Position numbers and translations under genes: made by a program. From Ilyomonas limi (lineage in GTDB: Bacteria; Bacteroidota; Bacteroidia; Chitinophagales; Chitinophagaceae): DNA of 64,000 nt. The stretch is from contig NZ_SZQL01000023.1 of NCBI RefSeq assembly GCF_005233845.1, positions 1 through 64,000 of the forward strand, read 5' to 3'. Below the pieces are notes generated by a model that worked only from the letters and a program-made list of their open reading frames with translations, did no database searches and was not told where the DNA came from. Positions 44,836 through 52,951 of this stretch are shown one piece after another (position 1 is the stretch's first letter; each line of letters begins with the position of its first letter).

Positions 44836-44843
44836 CAAAAGTA
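44836..44843 (-). promoter_or_regulatory. Candidate -7 box for LruC copy 2
   Basis: TACTTTTG on the minus strand matches TAnnTTTG. The predicted transcript start (near 44829) is just before the motif CCAATATC at 44814-44821, the same order and distance as in the promoter region of LruC copy 1. The leader to ATG 44751 is about 78 bases. Confidence 0.5.
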
Positions 44844-44936
44844 AGAATGGATAATAAAGCAGTTATTAAATTAGCATTAATACTGTCGTTTTAAAATTAA
44901 TTTCAGCTATAATAGTGCATGTTCCTGCCTTCGCTG

Positions 44937-46139
44937 TTACGAGTTAATGATTGCCTTATAAATTTCCTGTACGCTATTCTCCCATGTATGTTGCTGCGCA
45001 AAGGCCTTGCGTTGTTGTTGCATACAGTTGCTGTCTTCTTTTAAGGCTTGTTGTATAAGTTGTATATAATCTTCTTTGGTATTGCCAAGGTAAGTATGCG
45101 CTTCAAAAATGCGCATACCTTCGGTACGTGTGGCTACTACCGGCTTGCCCATGGCTAAATATTCATCTATTTTACGAGGATAATTGCCTATGGTTACTTC
45201 ATTTACCAATTGTGGGTTGAGGCATACATCAAATGCATGAATATAAGCCGGCAACTGCTCCGGCGGCTTTGGTCCCGCAAAGAAAACGTTATCCATCTGG
45301 TGCAGGGCAGATTCCTTAAACTGTTCATCTTCAGGGCCAACCAGCACCAGTGTCCAATCCGGTTTTTGCACCGCAATATATTGAAGCAGTTCAATATCCA
45401 GCCGTATGCTTTGCAATGCACCAACATAGCCAATCATAGGTGTGTTGAGAAAACGTATATCCAACGGCTTTACGCGGCTGTTGTAGCTCGTAAACAGGTC
45501 CAGTTCACAACCCTGCCCAACATAATAAGAATGTGGATTGTTGCGCTTGCAGTAATCGGATAAGTAAGGCGAATTGGCTACGCATACATCGCTCTTGGCA
45601 ATAATCTTTGGCTCCAATACTTCGCCATGCGTTTTCCAGTAATCTACTGCTAATAAATAATCACGGGAGTAATAAACGCTTTTTGCAGGATGCAGGAAAT
45701 CTTTTAAATAAAAGCTGCGAAAAATGTCATTATCGTTGAACAAAATCACATTGCTGAAGCCTAATTGATCGGCTGCTTTCTTAATGCTGTTGGCAAATAT
45801 GCGGTTGTTGTATTTATTTAATTTATCAAAAAGTGCTTGGTTCTTTATCCAGTTGATGGATTCGATCATCTTATCGGGATAATAATTCCAAAGATTGTCT
45901 GCAATTTTAATCAGGCTGTCACTTTTACCCTCAATAACATGAATGCGCTTTTGCACTTTCGGGTCTTTGCGGCTGCGTAATAACGTAATACGGTCCAGCG
46001 GCGAATTAACGTACAGCACACGGTTGTGCTTACTAAACTCCAGCGCAATGTTTTTACAATTGCTGCCAATCTCTACATCCCAGGGCTGTTGCCCTACAAT
46101 AATGATGTCGCGATTTTTTATGATATTGGGTTGGTTCAT
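44937..46139 (-). CDS. Glycosyltransferase, GT4-like (GT-B fold)
   Basis: The N-terminal half (IIIVGQQPWDVEIGSNCKNIALEFSKHNRVLYVN) and the C-terminal half (IGYVGALQSIRLDIELLQYIAVQKPDWTLVLVGPED ... VFFAGPKPPEQLPAYIHAFDVCLNPQLVNEVTIGNYPRKIDEYLAMGKPVVAT) fit a GT-B transferase, with the last part giving the donor-nucleotide-binding EX7E-like region. The sugar and acceptor are unknown. Its start overlaps the stop of the polymerase/ligase gene by four bases (46136-46139). The CCAATATC motif lies in codons 4-7. Confidence 0.85.
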   Translation of the reverse strand: MNQPNIIKNRDIIIVGQQPWDVEIGSNCKNIALEFSKHNRVLYVNSPLDRITLLRSRKDPKVQKRIHVIEGKSDSLIKIADNLWNYYPDKMIESINWIKNQALFDKLNKYNNRIFANSIKKAADQLGFSNVILFNDNDIFRSFYLKDFLHPAKSVYYSRDYLLAVDYWKTHGEVLEPKIIAKSDVCVANSPYLSDYCKRNNPHSYYVGQGCELDLFTSYNSRVKPLDIRFLNTPMIGYVGALQSIRLDIELLQYIAVQKPDWTLVLVGPEDEQFKESALHQMDNVFFAGPKPPEQLPAYIHAFDVCLNPQLVNEVTIGNYPRKIDEYLAMGKPVVATRTEGMRIFEAHTYLGNTKEDYIQLIQQALKEDSNCMQQQRKAFAQQHTWENSVQEIYKAIINS

Positions 46140-47635
46140 ACGGTAATAGGTCCGTTTTTTTCTATGTCCAGTCTATAAAGAATATTAATTAATGCAACTA
46201 CCAGATAGAAATATACATTGGAAGGAAACTGCACCAACGCTTCCTGCGGGTAGTTGCCAACATTAAATGCAAACACAATCAGCACCATTGCTAAACAATA
46301 CGTCTTCAGTTCGGGATCCCGGATGCGGTAGTAGTAGTTGATGCCCGTTTTTAAAATCATGAACATAAAGATGCAGAAAATGAGCAACCCGATCCAGCCT
46401 AGTTCTACCGCAACGCGTACGTAACCGCTATCGGGTGGGAAGTGCGCTAAGTAAGAGTTAGGTGCAAAACGCTGCCCCCATGCGCCTGTTGCGCCCAGTC
46501 CGCCGCCCATCGGATGACTTAAAATATATGGTTGAATACGTTTTTGATTTACTTTACGTGCTGTAAACGATACATCATCTGATGGCTTGAAAGCTGTTTG
46601 AAAACGTAAAATATTTTGATTGGAAGTGGGCACAACAATTAAAAAGCCAAATGCCAGGGCAGCAAAGATGGAAAAAATTAAAACCTTTTTATTAAAGTTA
46701 AGTACTGCATATAAAGCCAGTGCTGCCGGGGGCAAAACAAAAGCACCGCGCGTGCCTGAGAAAATCATGGCACTGAGAAATAGAGCCATTAAGAAACCCA
46801 ATACAATTTTCTTCCACAGTTTTCTCTTGCCGGTAATCAACGCAAAGCAAAGCAGGCTGCTTACTACCATGTTGTAAGAAAATGCCACCGGATCGGAAAA
46901 AATGGAAAACTTACGCCAGTGCCCTGCCAGAAACAGCAAAGCTGCAATGTTAGGGTCGGAATGGAGGTACGCTTCTTCATTTGCCGAAAAGCCAATAAAC
47001 TCCTGCTTGTATGCCCACAACGCACCAACAACAGACAACAGCAGCCACATTTTTAGTATAAACCTTATAAAAGTAACTGTGCGGATGTTGTACATAAATA
47101 CAAAGTACATCAGCATCACCACTGCTACCGACCTTACCGTATATACCCAGGCTAACCTTGACTCGGCCGACGGGTTAGCAACTTCCATCAAATTGTAGCA
47201 AATCCATACGAGTATAATGCCGCTGATAGGACTTTTAAAAATTTTCCAATCGGGGTTCTTCTTTAGCCTGATTAATACACTTAATATTAATAAGCCTTGT
47301 AGTGCATCCATCAAAGTGCCCAATGGAAATGGTATGCCCAGCGACATAATTAAAAACAGCAGATATGCCATGAGCAACAAGAGCACCGTACCAAATTGAG
47401 GAAAAGTTAATACTGCGTATAATACCGGAATGCCAACACTCAGAGCTATGATCATAAAGCCTGGTGTAAGCCCATACTGCCTGGTGAGCAATGCAATAAA
47501 AGCAGCTACCAACACTAAAGACAACACGCCATATACACTATTAAATTTTTGCAGTATAATGCCGTTGTACAACTTCTTCCAAAAGCTTTGCTTTTCGTTG
47601 GTTGCGGATATTGGTATTTGCGTGTAACCCTTCAT
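46136..47635 (-). CDS. O-antigen ligase/polymerase-like membrane protein (Wzy/WaaL type)
   Basis: About twelve hydrophobic segments (for example LVLVAAFIALLT, MIIALSVGIPVLYAVLTFP, VVMLMYFVFMY) and a large periplasmic loop between the last groups containing FTARKVNQKRIQPYILSHPMGGGLGATGAWGQRF...DSGYVRVAVELGWIGLLIFCIFMF. The H-PMGGGLG and GYVRVAVELG parts fit the Wzy_C pattern. It would join or polymerise undecaprenyl-linked glycan units on the periplasmic side. The gene is three bases after the 46-codon gene and overlaps the glycosyltransferase gene. Confidence 0.87.
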   Translation of the reverse strand: MKGYTQIPISATNEKQSFWKKLYNGIILQKFNSVYGVLSLVLVAAFIALLTRQYGLTPGFMIIALSVGIPVLYAVLTFPQFGTVLLLLMAYLLFLIMSLGIPFPLGTLMDALQGLLILSVLIRLKKNPDWKIFKSPISGIILVWICYNLMEVANPSAESRLAWVYTVRSVAVVMLMYFVFMYNIRTVTFIRFILKMWLLLSVVGALWAYKQEFIGFSANEEAYLHSDPNIAALLFLAGHWRKFSIFSDPVAFSYNMVVSSLLCFALITGKRKLWKKIVLGFLMALFLSAMIFSGTRGAFVLPPAALALYAVLNFNKKVLIFSIFAALAFGFLIVVPTSNQNILRFQTAFKPSDDVSFTARKVNQKRIQPYILSHPMGGGLGATGAWGQRFAPNSYLAHFPPDSGYVRVAVELGWIGLLIFCIFMFMILKTGINYYYRIRDPELKTYCLAMVLIVFAFNVGNYPQEALVQFPSNVYFYLVVALINILYRLDIEKNGPITV

Positions 47636-47638
47636 TAG

Positions 47639-47779
47639 TTATAAAAAAAGAAGCTTGATAAAGAAAATAAAAACACTTACAAAAGCTATGCAAATGGCCA
47701 GCTTACGGGTAATTTCCTGAACCTTCTTTTGCTGTGCGGCTATCTTTTCCGGCGGTATGATTTCTGGCTCGTAGCGCAT
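47639..47779 (-). CDS. 46-residue single-pass membrane protein in the polysaccharide operon
   Basis: ATG at 47779 opens a frame of 46 codons ending TAA at 47639-47641, three bases before the ATG of the polymerase/ligase gene. The protein has a charged, glutamine-rich N-terminus (MRYEPEIIPPEKIAAQQKKV, helix-prone) and one hydrophobic segment (LAICIAFVSVFIFFIKLLFL, 27-46) ending the chain. It starts 27 bases after the glycosyltransferase stop codon. Tight spacing on both sides and a well-formed membrane helix argue that it is real. It might bridge or anchor the synthesis complex; no family is recognised. Confidence 0.65.
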   Translation of the reverse strand: MRYEPEIIPPEKIAAQQKKVQEITRKLAICIAFVSVFIFFIKLLFL

Positions 47780-47806
47780 GATTTTTATTTGTGTGGGTAA
47801 ATAAAA

Positions 47807-49006
47807 TTATGGTGTTATCTCTTCTATGGTATTACTGTGATAGTGTTGGGTAGCTACCGAAAAACTGTTAGCTTTTTTTACTTTCAGCAACGACAATACC
47901 TGGTAAAACATAAACATTGGAATTTTTACCAGCGATTTATATATCCGCTTGTCTGTTTCTTCGTGAACAACCGGAATGATAAATCCAATTAGGAATAAAA
48001 CAAAGCTTGCTATCCAAATGAATGCAATAATTGGATTGATAAACAAATTTACCAACGTAAACAAACCTGATAAGATAATAAACATAAACAAAGGCGGACG
48101 CAACAGGATGCAGCCAAACAACAGTTGGTTCCAATTGAAGTGCTGAATGCCTTTGCCGGTAAGTTTAAAACCAAAAGAAAAGTAGCGAAACCAGGTATTT
48201 ATCCAGCGGGCGCGTTGCTTTACCAATTGCTCTGATTGGGATGTTTTTTCATCAAAAACAATAGCGTTTTTTGCAAAAGCTATGCGCTTTTTTCGCTTTA
48301 CGATTTCATACTGTAGCACTTTATCAAAGCCTGCTCCGCTTACATCTAATTTCTCCAAACACTCTTTATATAAGGCCGTTGTGAATGCCATTCCTGAGCC
48401 TGCCAGTGTTGCAGAAGAACCTAAGCCAAACAGCACTTCGCCATCGTAAAAATGATAATAAATATCTCTCGCTGCATCGAGACAGGAATACGTAGTATCT
48501 AAGTTTTTGGCTTTGCGTACACCTTGTACCGCAGCATATCCCTTATCAAAATATACATTCAGTTGTTGCAGATAATCTGTTGCAACCAGGTTGTCGCTGT
48601 CTATGATTGTAAGCCGCTCATGCGCTCTTCTGAAACGCTTGATTGCGTAAAAATGAGAACGGGTGTTGCTGCCCAATGTTTGGTCTGGGTGTAATATAAT
48701 TACGCGCTTATCTTTAAATTTTAAATTGCTTATATCACATTTATCTGCCACAATATAAATGAGGTAATTGGTGTAGTTCATCTTCAGCAACGAAGCTATC
48801 ACTGCAGGCAATGTATTCGTTTGCTCGTAAGCCGTTACTATAATGCCGTAATCCGCTTCTTCTTTGATGACGGTATGAGCTGTTGTTTTCTTATTGCCAA
48901 TACTTTTTACTTTATACAAGCAAACCAAAACGAATGGCAATGCTAAGTTGTAGCCTACTATTATTTGCAACAGTATCCACAATGTGTTCAGCATATTTTG
49001 ATACAT
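47807..49006 (-). CDS. Family 2 processive-type membrane glycosyltransferase
   Basis: An N-terminal membrane segment (LWILLQIIVGYNLALPFVLVCLY), a GT-A domain with ADKCD and the DSDNLV (D-x-D) metal motif, FTTALYKECLEKLDVSGAGFDKVLQYEIVKRKKR, and the QxxRW-like KQRARW motif, then membrane segments (FMFIILSGLFTLVNLFI, IIAFIWIASFVLFLIGFII). This layout is that of cellulose/hyaluronan-synthase-like enzymes. It would add or polymerise sugars of the surface glycan. The ATG at 49006 is preceded by AAATCCAATATC, and lies 24 bases after the Wzc-like stop codon. Confidence 0.87.
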   Translation of the reverse strand: MYQNMLNTLWILLQIIVGYNLALPFVLVCLYKVKSIGNKKTTAHTVIKEEADYGIIVTAYEQTNTLPAVIASLLKMNYTNYLIYIVADKCDISNLKFKDKRVIILHPDQTLGSNTRSHFYAIKRFRRAHERLTIIDSDNLVATDYLQQLNVYFDKGYAAVQGVRKAKNLDTTYSCLDAARDIYYHFYDGEVLFGLGSSATLAGSGMAFTTALYKECLEKLDVSGAGFDKVLQYEIVKRKKRIAFAKNAIVFDEKTSQSEQLVKQRARWINTWFRYFSFGFKLTGKGIQHFNWNQLLFGCILLRPPLFMFIILSGLFTLVNLFINPIIAFIWIASFVLFLIGFIIPVVHEETDKRIYKSLVKIPMFMFYQVLSLLKVKKANSFSVATQHYHSNTIEEITP

Positions 49007-49030
49007 GATATTGGATTTATGCTAATTGTT

Positions 49031-51232
49031 TTAAGCCAGCTCTTTGGTTTGCTGCTTTTTAATTTTTGCAGGCTTTCCGCTCTTTAATACCGCTCCGGTC
49101 TTATTTATTACCCAGCCGATAAAATGCCCGTTGAGGCTGGTAAAGTAATTGGTATATTGCTTTTTGGCATCATTAATCGTTTGTCCGGCCTCAAACACAG
49201 CAATGGTTTTATCGGTAAAGAGCATCCATTCTTTTGCTTTATTGCGGTTTTCAAGCGCCGGTGTTTCCACAATAATAATATCAAACTGGCTGCGGAGGCG
49301 CTGCAACTTGTTGTTTACCTGGTCGCGGTTGCTAATCTCCAACAGCGAGTTATCATTGCCTGCATTACCTATCACGGTAACCATTTGAGGGCTTTGCATT
49401 AATGTATAATACTCATCGTTTGCTGCTGTTAAATAATCATCCAGCAACAAGTCGGGCTTTGCAGTAGCAGTAATCGTGTTGTTGCTAAAATTGCCATCTA
49501 TCAGGAGCACGCGACTGTTTGCCATAGCGCAGGCATACGCAAGACTCATGGCAAAAAATGTTTTGCCTTCTCCCTGCTTCATGCTGGTAACGGCAAGCAT
49601 GGTAGCACCATCCATTTCTTTTTCAATTTCAAAACGCGAAGAACGCAGGAGATTTTTGAAAGTGAGCACCGATTTATCACTCACATTTTGCTGCCACATT
49701 TGTTCTAAATCCAGCATTTTGCCGTCCATTTTAGGCAACCAGCCCAGTACCGGCAAATCTGTTTTGTGCGCCAACGCCCTGGCATTGTGCAGCGAATCAT
49801 CTATATAAAACAGTACAAAAAACACAATAAGGCAAAACACAAAACATACAATGCCTGCCAGTATCACCATGATGATTTTTTTGGAAGGAAGCGCTGTACC
49901 GGGCATTGCCACTTCTATTTGTTTAGGTTGTACCGTAAAGCTGGATGCCAGGTTGGCATCGTTGTATTTTTCCAATAACTCAAGGTACTCGCGGCTGGCA
50001 ACATCTATATCGTTTTCATATGCCTGTATTACAGCTTCGTGCGGTACGAGGCGGTCAAAATGCTGGTTGAGACGAACGATTTCCTGCTCTAAAGATGCTA
50101 CGCTGTTTTTTGCCAGATCCAGTGCTACTTCCATGCCCAGTTTTTGCGAAATAAGGTCTTGCTTAGCACTCATGGGATTGAAGATATACTTGTCTGTACT
50201 CTGGGTAATTTTTGCATTGAGTTCGCCGCGCAAAGAGTCTATGCTGCGCTTATATTTTTCATCAAAATTGCTGGTAACATACAGGTCATTCAACTGCTTC
50301 AATCTTTCTTTATCCGCAAGAATAGCAGTGTTAATGTTGGTCATGCTTGCTTCGAGGTACTTTCTGTCTTGCGGCTTGAATTTATTATCAATTTCTTTAA
50401 TAGCTGCTGTATAGGAAGTAATTTCTTTTTGTGCGGTTTGCCTGCGTGTTTCAAAGTCTGCTATCTGTCCAAATACGCTCTTCGCTTCCTCATTAAGGTT
50501 CAATACACGGTTGTGAATTTTATATTCTTTCAGTTCCAGCATTTTAGCATTCATAGCCGCATATTTCTCCTTCATCAGTTGCTCCAGAAAATTAACTGCT
50601 TTACTTTGGCTTGCTTTCTTCAGCGAGTCGTAATAAGAAAGAAATTCCTTGGTAAGCGTATTGGCTAAAAAGGCGCTCAATTCAGGGTTTTCCGATTCAA
50701 ACTGCACATCTATGTAATCGCTGTTGTTTACGCGGTAAACACTCAGCTTGGAGCGAAGCTGCATTTCTTCATAACCCATAGATTTCAATACCTCGTTCAT
50801 TCCATGCTGATCCTGATCGTGTAGCGATAACTCGGAAAGCGAGTTGTGTTTTTGGGTAAAAACATCTATTGCATGTTTTTTTGAAGAGGCATTAAGCTGT
50901 TTTATAAGTGCACTTTGCTTGCGAAAAGGCTGTTTATCGGTAAGATCGTGCAGGATGAGTTGGTATGAAACCTGATCTATCATACGCTTCAACTGTATCA
51001 TTTGTACCAGGTTGTTGAATTGTTGATTGATCTCCGATTCCTGCTTTTTATTGTTGTTTAGTAATGCCTGAGAGTCATCTACAATGCCGGTTGCAATGCG
51101 GGCTTTAGAATCATATACATCGGGCAAATGGCGCACGAGAAAATAGGTGATAACAACAGCCACCAGCGGAATGCCAATAAGAATATATTTTCTTTTGACT
51201 AATAATCTTACGTAATCTTTAAGGTCTGTCAT
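49031..51232 (-). CDS. Wzc-like polysaccharide co-polymerase with ATPase domain
   Basis: The Wzz domain has two membrane segments (about 16-36 and near 460-480, IIMVILAGIVCFVFCLIVFFVLFYI) around a long periplasmic coiled coil. The cytoplasmic ATPase follows with Walker A (TSMKQGEGKTFFAMSLAYA) and Walker A' (RVLLIDGNFS). The protein would control chain length and export. Unlike true tyrosine autokinases, the C-terminus is Lys-rich (SGKPAKIKKQQTKELA) without a tyrosine cluster, and Walker B is replaced by FDIIIVETPALE. It is therefore probably an ATPase/scaffold rather than an autokinase. It starts six bases after the TolC-like stop. Confidence 0.86.
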   Translation of the reverse strand: MTDLKDYVRLLVKRKYILIGIPLVAVVITYFLVRHLPDVYDSKARIATGIVDDSQALLNNNKKQESEINQQFNNLVQMIQLKRMIDQVSYQLILHDLTDKQPFRKQSALIKQLNASSKKHAIDVFTQKHNSLSELSLHDQDQHGMNEVLKSMGYEEMQLRSKLSVYRVNNSDYIDVQFESENPELSAFLANTLTKEFLSYYDSLKKASQSKAVNFLEQLMKEKYAAMNAKMLELKEYKIHNRVLNLNEEAKSVFGQIADFETRRQTAQKEITSYTAAIKEIDNKFKPQDRKYLEASMTNINTAILADKERLKQLNDLYVTSNFDEKYKRSIDSLRGELNAKITQSTDKYIFNPMSAKQDLISQKLGMEVALDLAKNSVASLEQEIVRLNQHFDRLVPHEAVIQAYENDIDVASREYLELLEKYNDANLASSFTVQPKQIEVAMPGTALPSKKIIMVILAGIVCFVFCLIVFFVLFYIDDSLHNARALAHKTDLPVLGWLPKMDGKMLDLEQMWQQNVSDKSVLTFKNLLRSSRFEIEKEMDGATMLAVTSMKQGEGKTFFAMSLAYACAMANSRVLLIDGNFSNNTITATAKPDLLLDDYLTAANDEYYTLMQSPQMVTVIGNAGNDNSLLEISNRDQVNNKLQRLRSQFDIIIVETPALENRNKAKEWMLFTDKTIAVFEAGQTINDAKKQYTNYFTSLNGHFIGWVINKTGAVLKSGKPAKIKKQQTKELA

Positions 51233-51238
51233 TCAATG

Positions 51239-51934
51239 TTATTTGATGTTTTCCAGTTTGGTTCCAAGTAATTCTTCGAGGTTGGATTTTGCTATCAGCA
51301 CGGCACCTTCAGCCTGCATTTTACCTTCTATCCTGTCTTCGTACGAAACGAGATCTTTGTTGTAAGCATCCAGCGTTTCTTCACCTTTTTCATACTTGTA
51401 TTTTACCTGTTGCATGGTGCTTTCCACATCTATAAGGGATTGTGCTTTCATCTTTAATACGCTTAAGGCCTGTATGTACAAATAATAGCGTTGTTTTACA
51501 AGTGCCGTAATATTCAGCTCGTATTCAGCTTTTTCAGCTTTGCTTATTTCTACATCGGTCTTTGCTTTTTTAATAGTAGCAGGGCGCTGCAGCATAGAGC
51601 CTACATTTACAAACATACCTACCTGATAGCCATTCAGCAGGTTAGGATCTACTATAGTAGTGGCATTGTTGGGGCTGTATAAGTAAGAAAAGCTAAGCGC
51701 ATCAAACCAGCCGGCTTTTGCACGTTTTACTTCAATTTGTGCATTTTCTATACGCTTGTCATATACCTGCAGGCGCGGGTAATTCTTTTTTGCTGTATCA
51801 ATCAGCTTTTGCAGATAAACGTCTGATACGTTGTACAGCATTGTTTCCTGCGATGATACGGTTTGCTGTGCCGATGAAATATGATAAAAGCTCAGGAACA
51901 GAATGAACAAAAAGATGTTGGATTTGTGTGACAT
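51239..51934 (-). CDS. TolC/OEP-like outer-membrane protein, half length
   Basis: After a signal peptide (MSHKSNIFLFILFLSFYHISSAQ) comes a helical region with the outer-membrane efflux protein pattern: YLQKLIDTAKKNYPRLQVYDKRIENAQIEVKRAKAGWFDALSFSYLYSPNNAT, a beta-like stretch (GYQVGMFVNVGSMLQRPATIKKAKTDVEISKAEKAEYELNITALVKQRYYLYIQAL) and a final coil. At 231 residues it carries one of the two repeats of TolC (normally above 400). It may assemble as a hexamer or have another role in exporting the glycan. I chose ATG 51934, which puts the signal peptide first. It opens the leftward Wzc-glycosyltransferase operon. Confidence 0.75.
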   Translation of the reverse strand: MSHKSNIFLFILFLSFYHISSAQQTVSSQETMLYNVSDVYLQKLIDTAKKNYPRLQVYDKRIENAQIEVKRAKAGWFDALSFSYLYSPNNATTIVDPNLLNGYQVGMFVNVGSMLQRPATIKKAKTDVEISKAEKAEYELNITALVKQRYYLYIQALSVLKMKAQSLIDVESTMQQVKYKYEKGEETLDAYNKDLVSYEDRIEGKMQAEGAVLIAKSNLEELLGTKLENIK

Positions 51935-52135
51935 TGGATGATTTGTTGGTGATGAAAAACATCTGATTATTGGGTAATTAATTGAAAGTAAAATTAAATG
52001 AAGCTGCAAACTCAGGACTTATAAACGGATTTAATTTACCTGAACTATTGCTTAATTTTTTCCAGATATGATAAACTTGTTTCATTTGTGTATAATTTGT
52101 CGCCTCATATAGTTGTTATCCAATATTTGTTTATC

Positions 52136-52756
52136 ATGTCCTTCGCACAAAAAATTAAAAGCAATCCCAAATTGAAGCAGGCTGTTCACCGCCTTATTAT
52201 TGCAAAAGGCGAAGCTAAGCCGCGCCTGTGGGTAAAGCTGTTTGTAAACCGTTGGTTTCATACCTATGGCAAAGGCAGTAAAGTGCGCCGGTACACGCGC
52301 ATGGATGTACATCCGTTTAATAAGTTCAACCTAGGCAGCTATTCTACTATAGAAAACTTTTGCACTGTCAATAATGGTGTTGGCGATGTATTAATTGGTA
52401 ATAACACATTGATTGGTATGGGCAATGTGCTGATAGGACCTATACAGGTAGGCAACGATGTGATACTGGCACAAAATATTGTAATGAGCGGGCTAAACCA
52501 TGAATATAAAAATGTACATCTGCCGATACATGTACAGCCGGTATCGGTTGCACCAATTATTATAGAAGATGAATGCTGGATTGGCGCAAATGCAGTGATC
52601 ACCGCCGGTGTAACTGTTGGTAAGCATTGTGTAATTGCTGCCGGAGCCGTTGTTACCAAAGATATTCCACCTTATTCGGTAGCTGCCGGCAACCCCGCCA
52701 GCGTAATTAAGCAATACGATGCAACTACGGATGAATGGCGAAAGGTACAACGTTGA
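52136..52756 (+). CDS. Left-handed beta-helix acyltransferase (hexapeptide family)
   Basis: Hexapeptide repeats run through GSYSTIENFCTVNNGVGDVLIGNNTLIGMGNVLIGPIQVGNDVILAQNIVMSGLNHEYKNV, with the catalytic-type histidine in GLNHEY, and IIIEDECWIGANAVITAGVTVGKHCVIAAGAVVTKDIPPYSVAAGNPASVIKQY. It is like WbbJ/NodL/VatD O-acetyltransferases and would acetylate the glycan. I chose ATG 52136 (MSFAQKIKSNP); the longer frame opens with GTG. It is transcribed in the opposite direction to its neighbours. CCAATATT lies eight bases before the start codon. Confidence 0.88.
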   Translation: MSFAQKIKSNPKLKQAVHRLIIAKGEAKPRLWVKLFVNRWFHTYGKGSKVRRYTRMDVHPFNKFNLGSYSTIENFCTVNNGVGDVLIGNNTLIGMGNVLIGPIQVGNDVILAQNIVMSGLNHEYKNVHLPIHVQPVSVAPIIIEDECWIGANAVITAGVTVGKHCVIAAGAVVTKDIPPYSVAAGNPASVIKQYDATTDEWRKVQR

Positions 52757-52880
52757 AAGGATAGATAAAATAAATGGGGATATGATCATTTATCAGTTAA
52801 AAACGGATACAATTTGCTTCAATTAACAGCGACAGATACAATTATCTTGATAAAGGCGATTGTATTTCGTTTTAAAACAA

Positions 52881-52907
52881 AAAGCCCGCGATATTATCAC
52901 GGGCTTT
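52881..52907. terminator. Bidirectional terminator between acyltransferase and sugar transferase genes
   Basis: AAAGCCCGCG (52881-52890) pairs with CACGGGCTTT (52898-52907), with one G-T wobble. It lies between the two convergent genes and has A/T runs on both sides. Confidence 0.88.
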
Positions 52908-52951
52908 AATCACAAACCATATCCATTCTACACTATTAACCAACTACTTAT

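Noticed and set aside
52088-52135. GTG start adding 16 residues to the acyltransferase
   Set aside because: The extra residues include promoter-like DNA and a non-conserved hydrophobic stretch; ATG 52136 gives a normal N-terminus.
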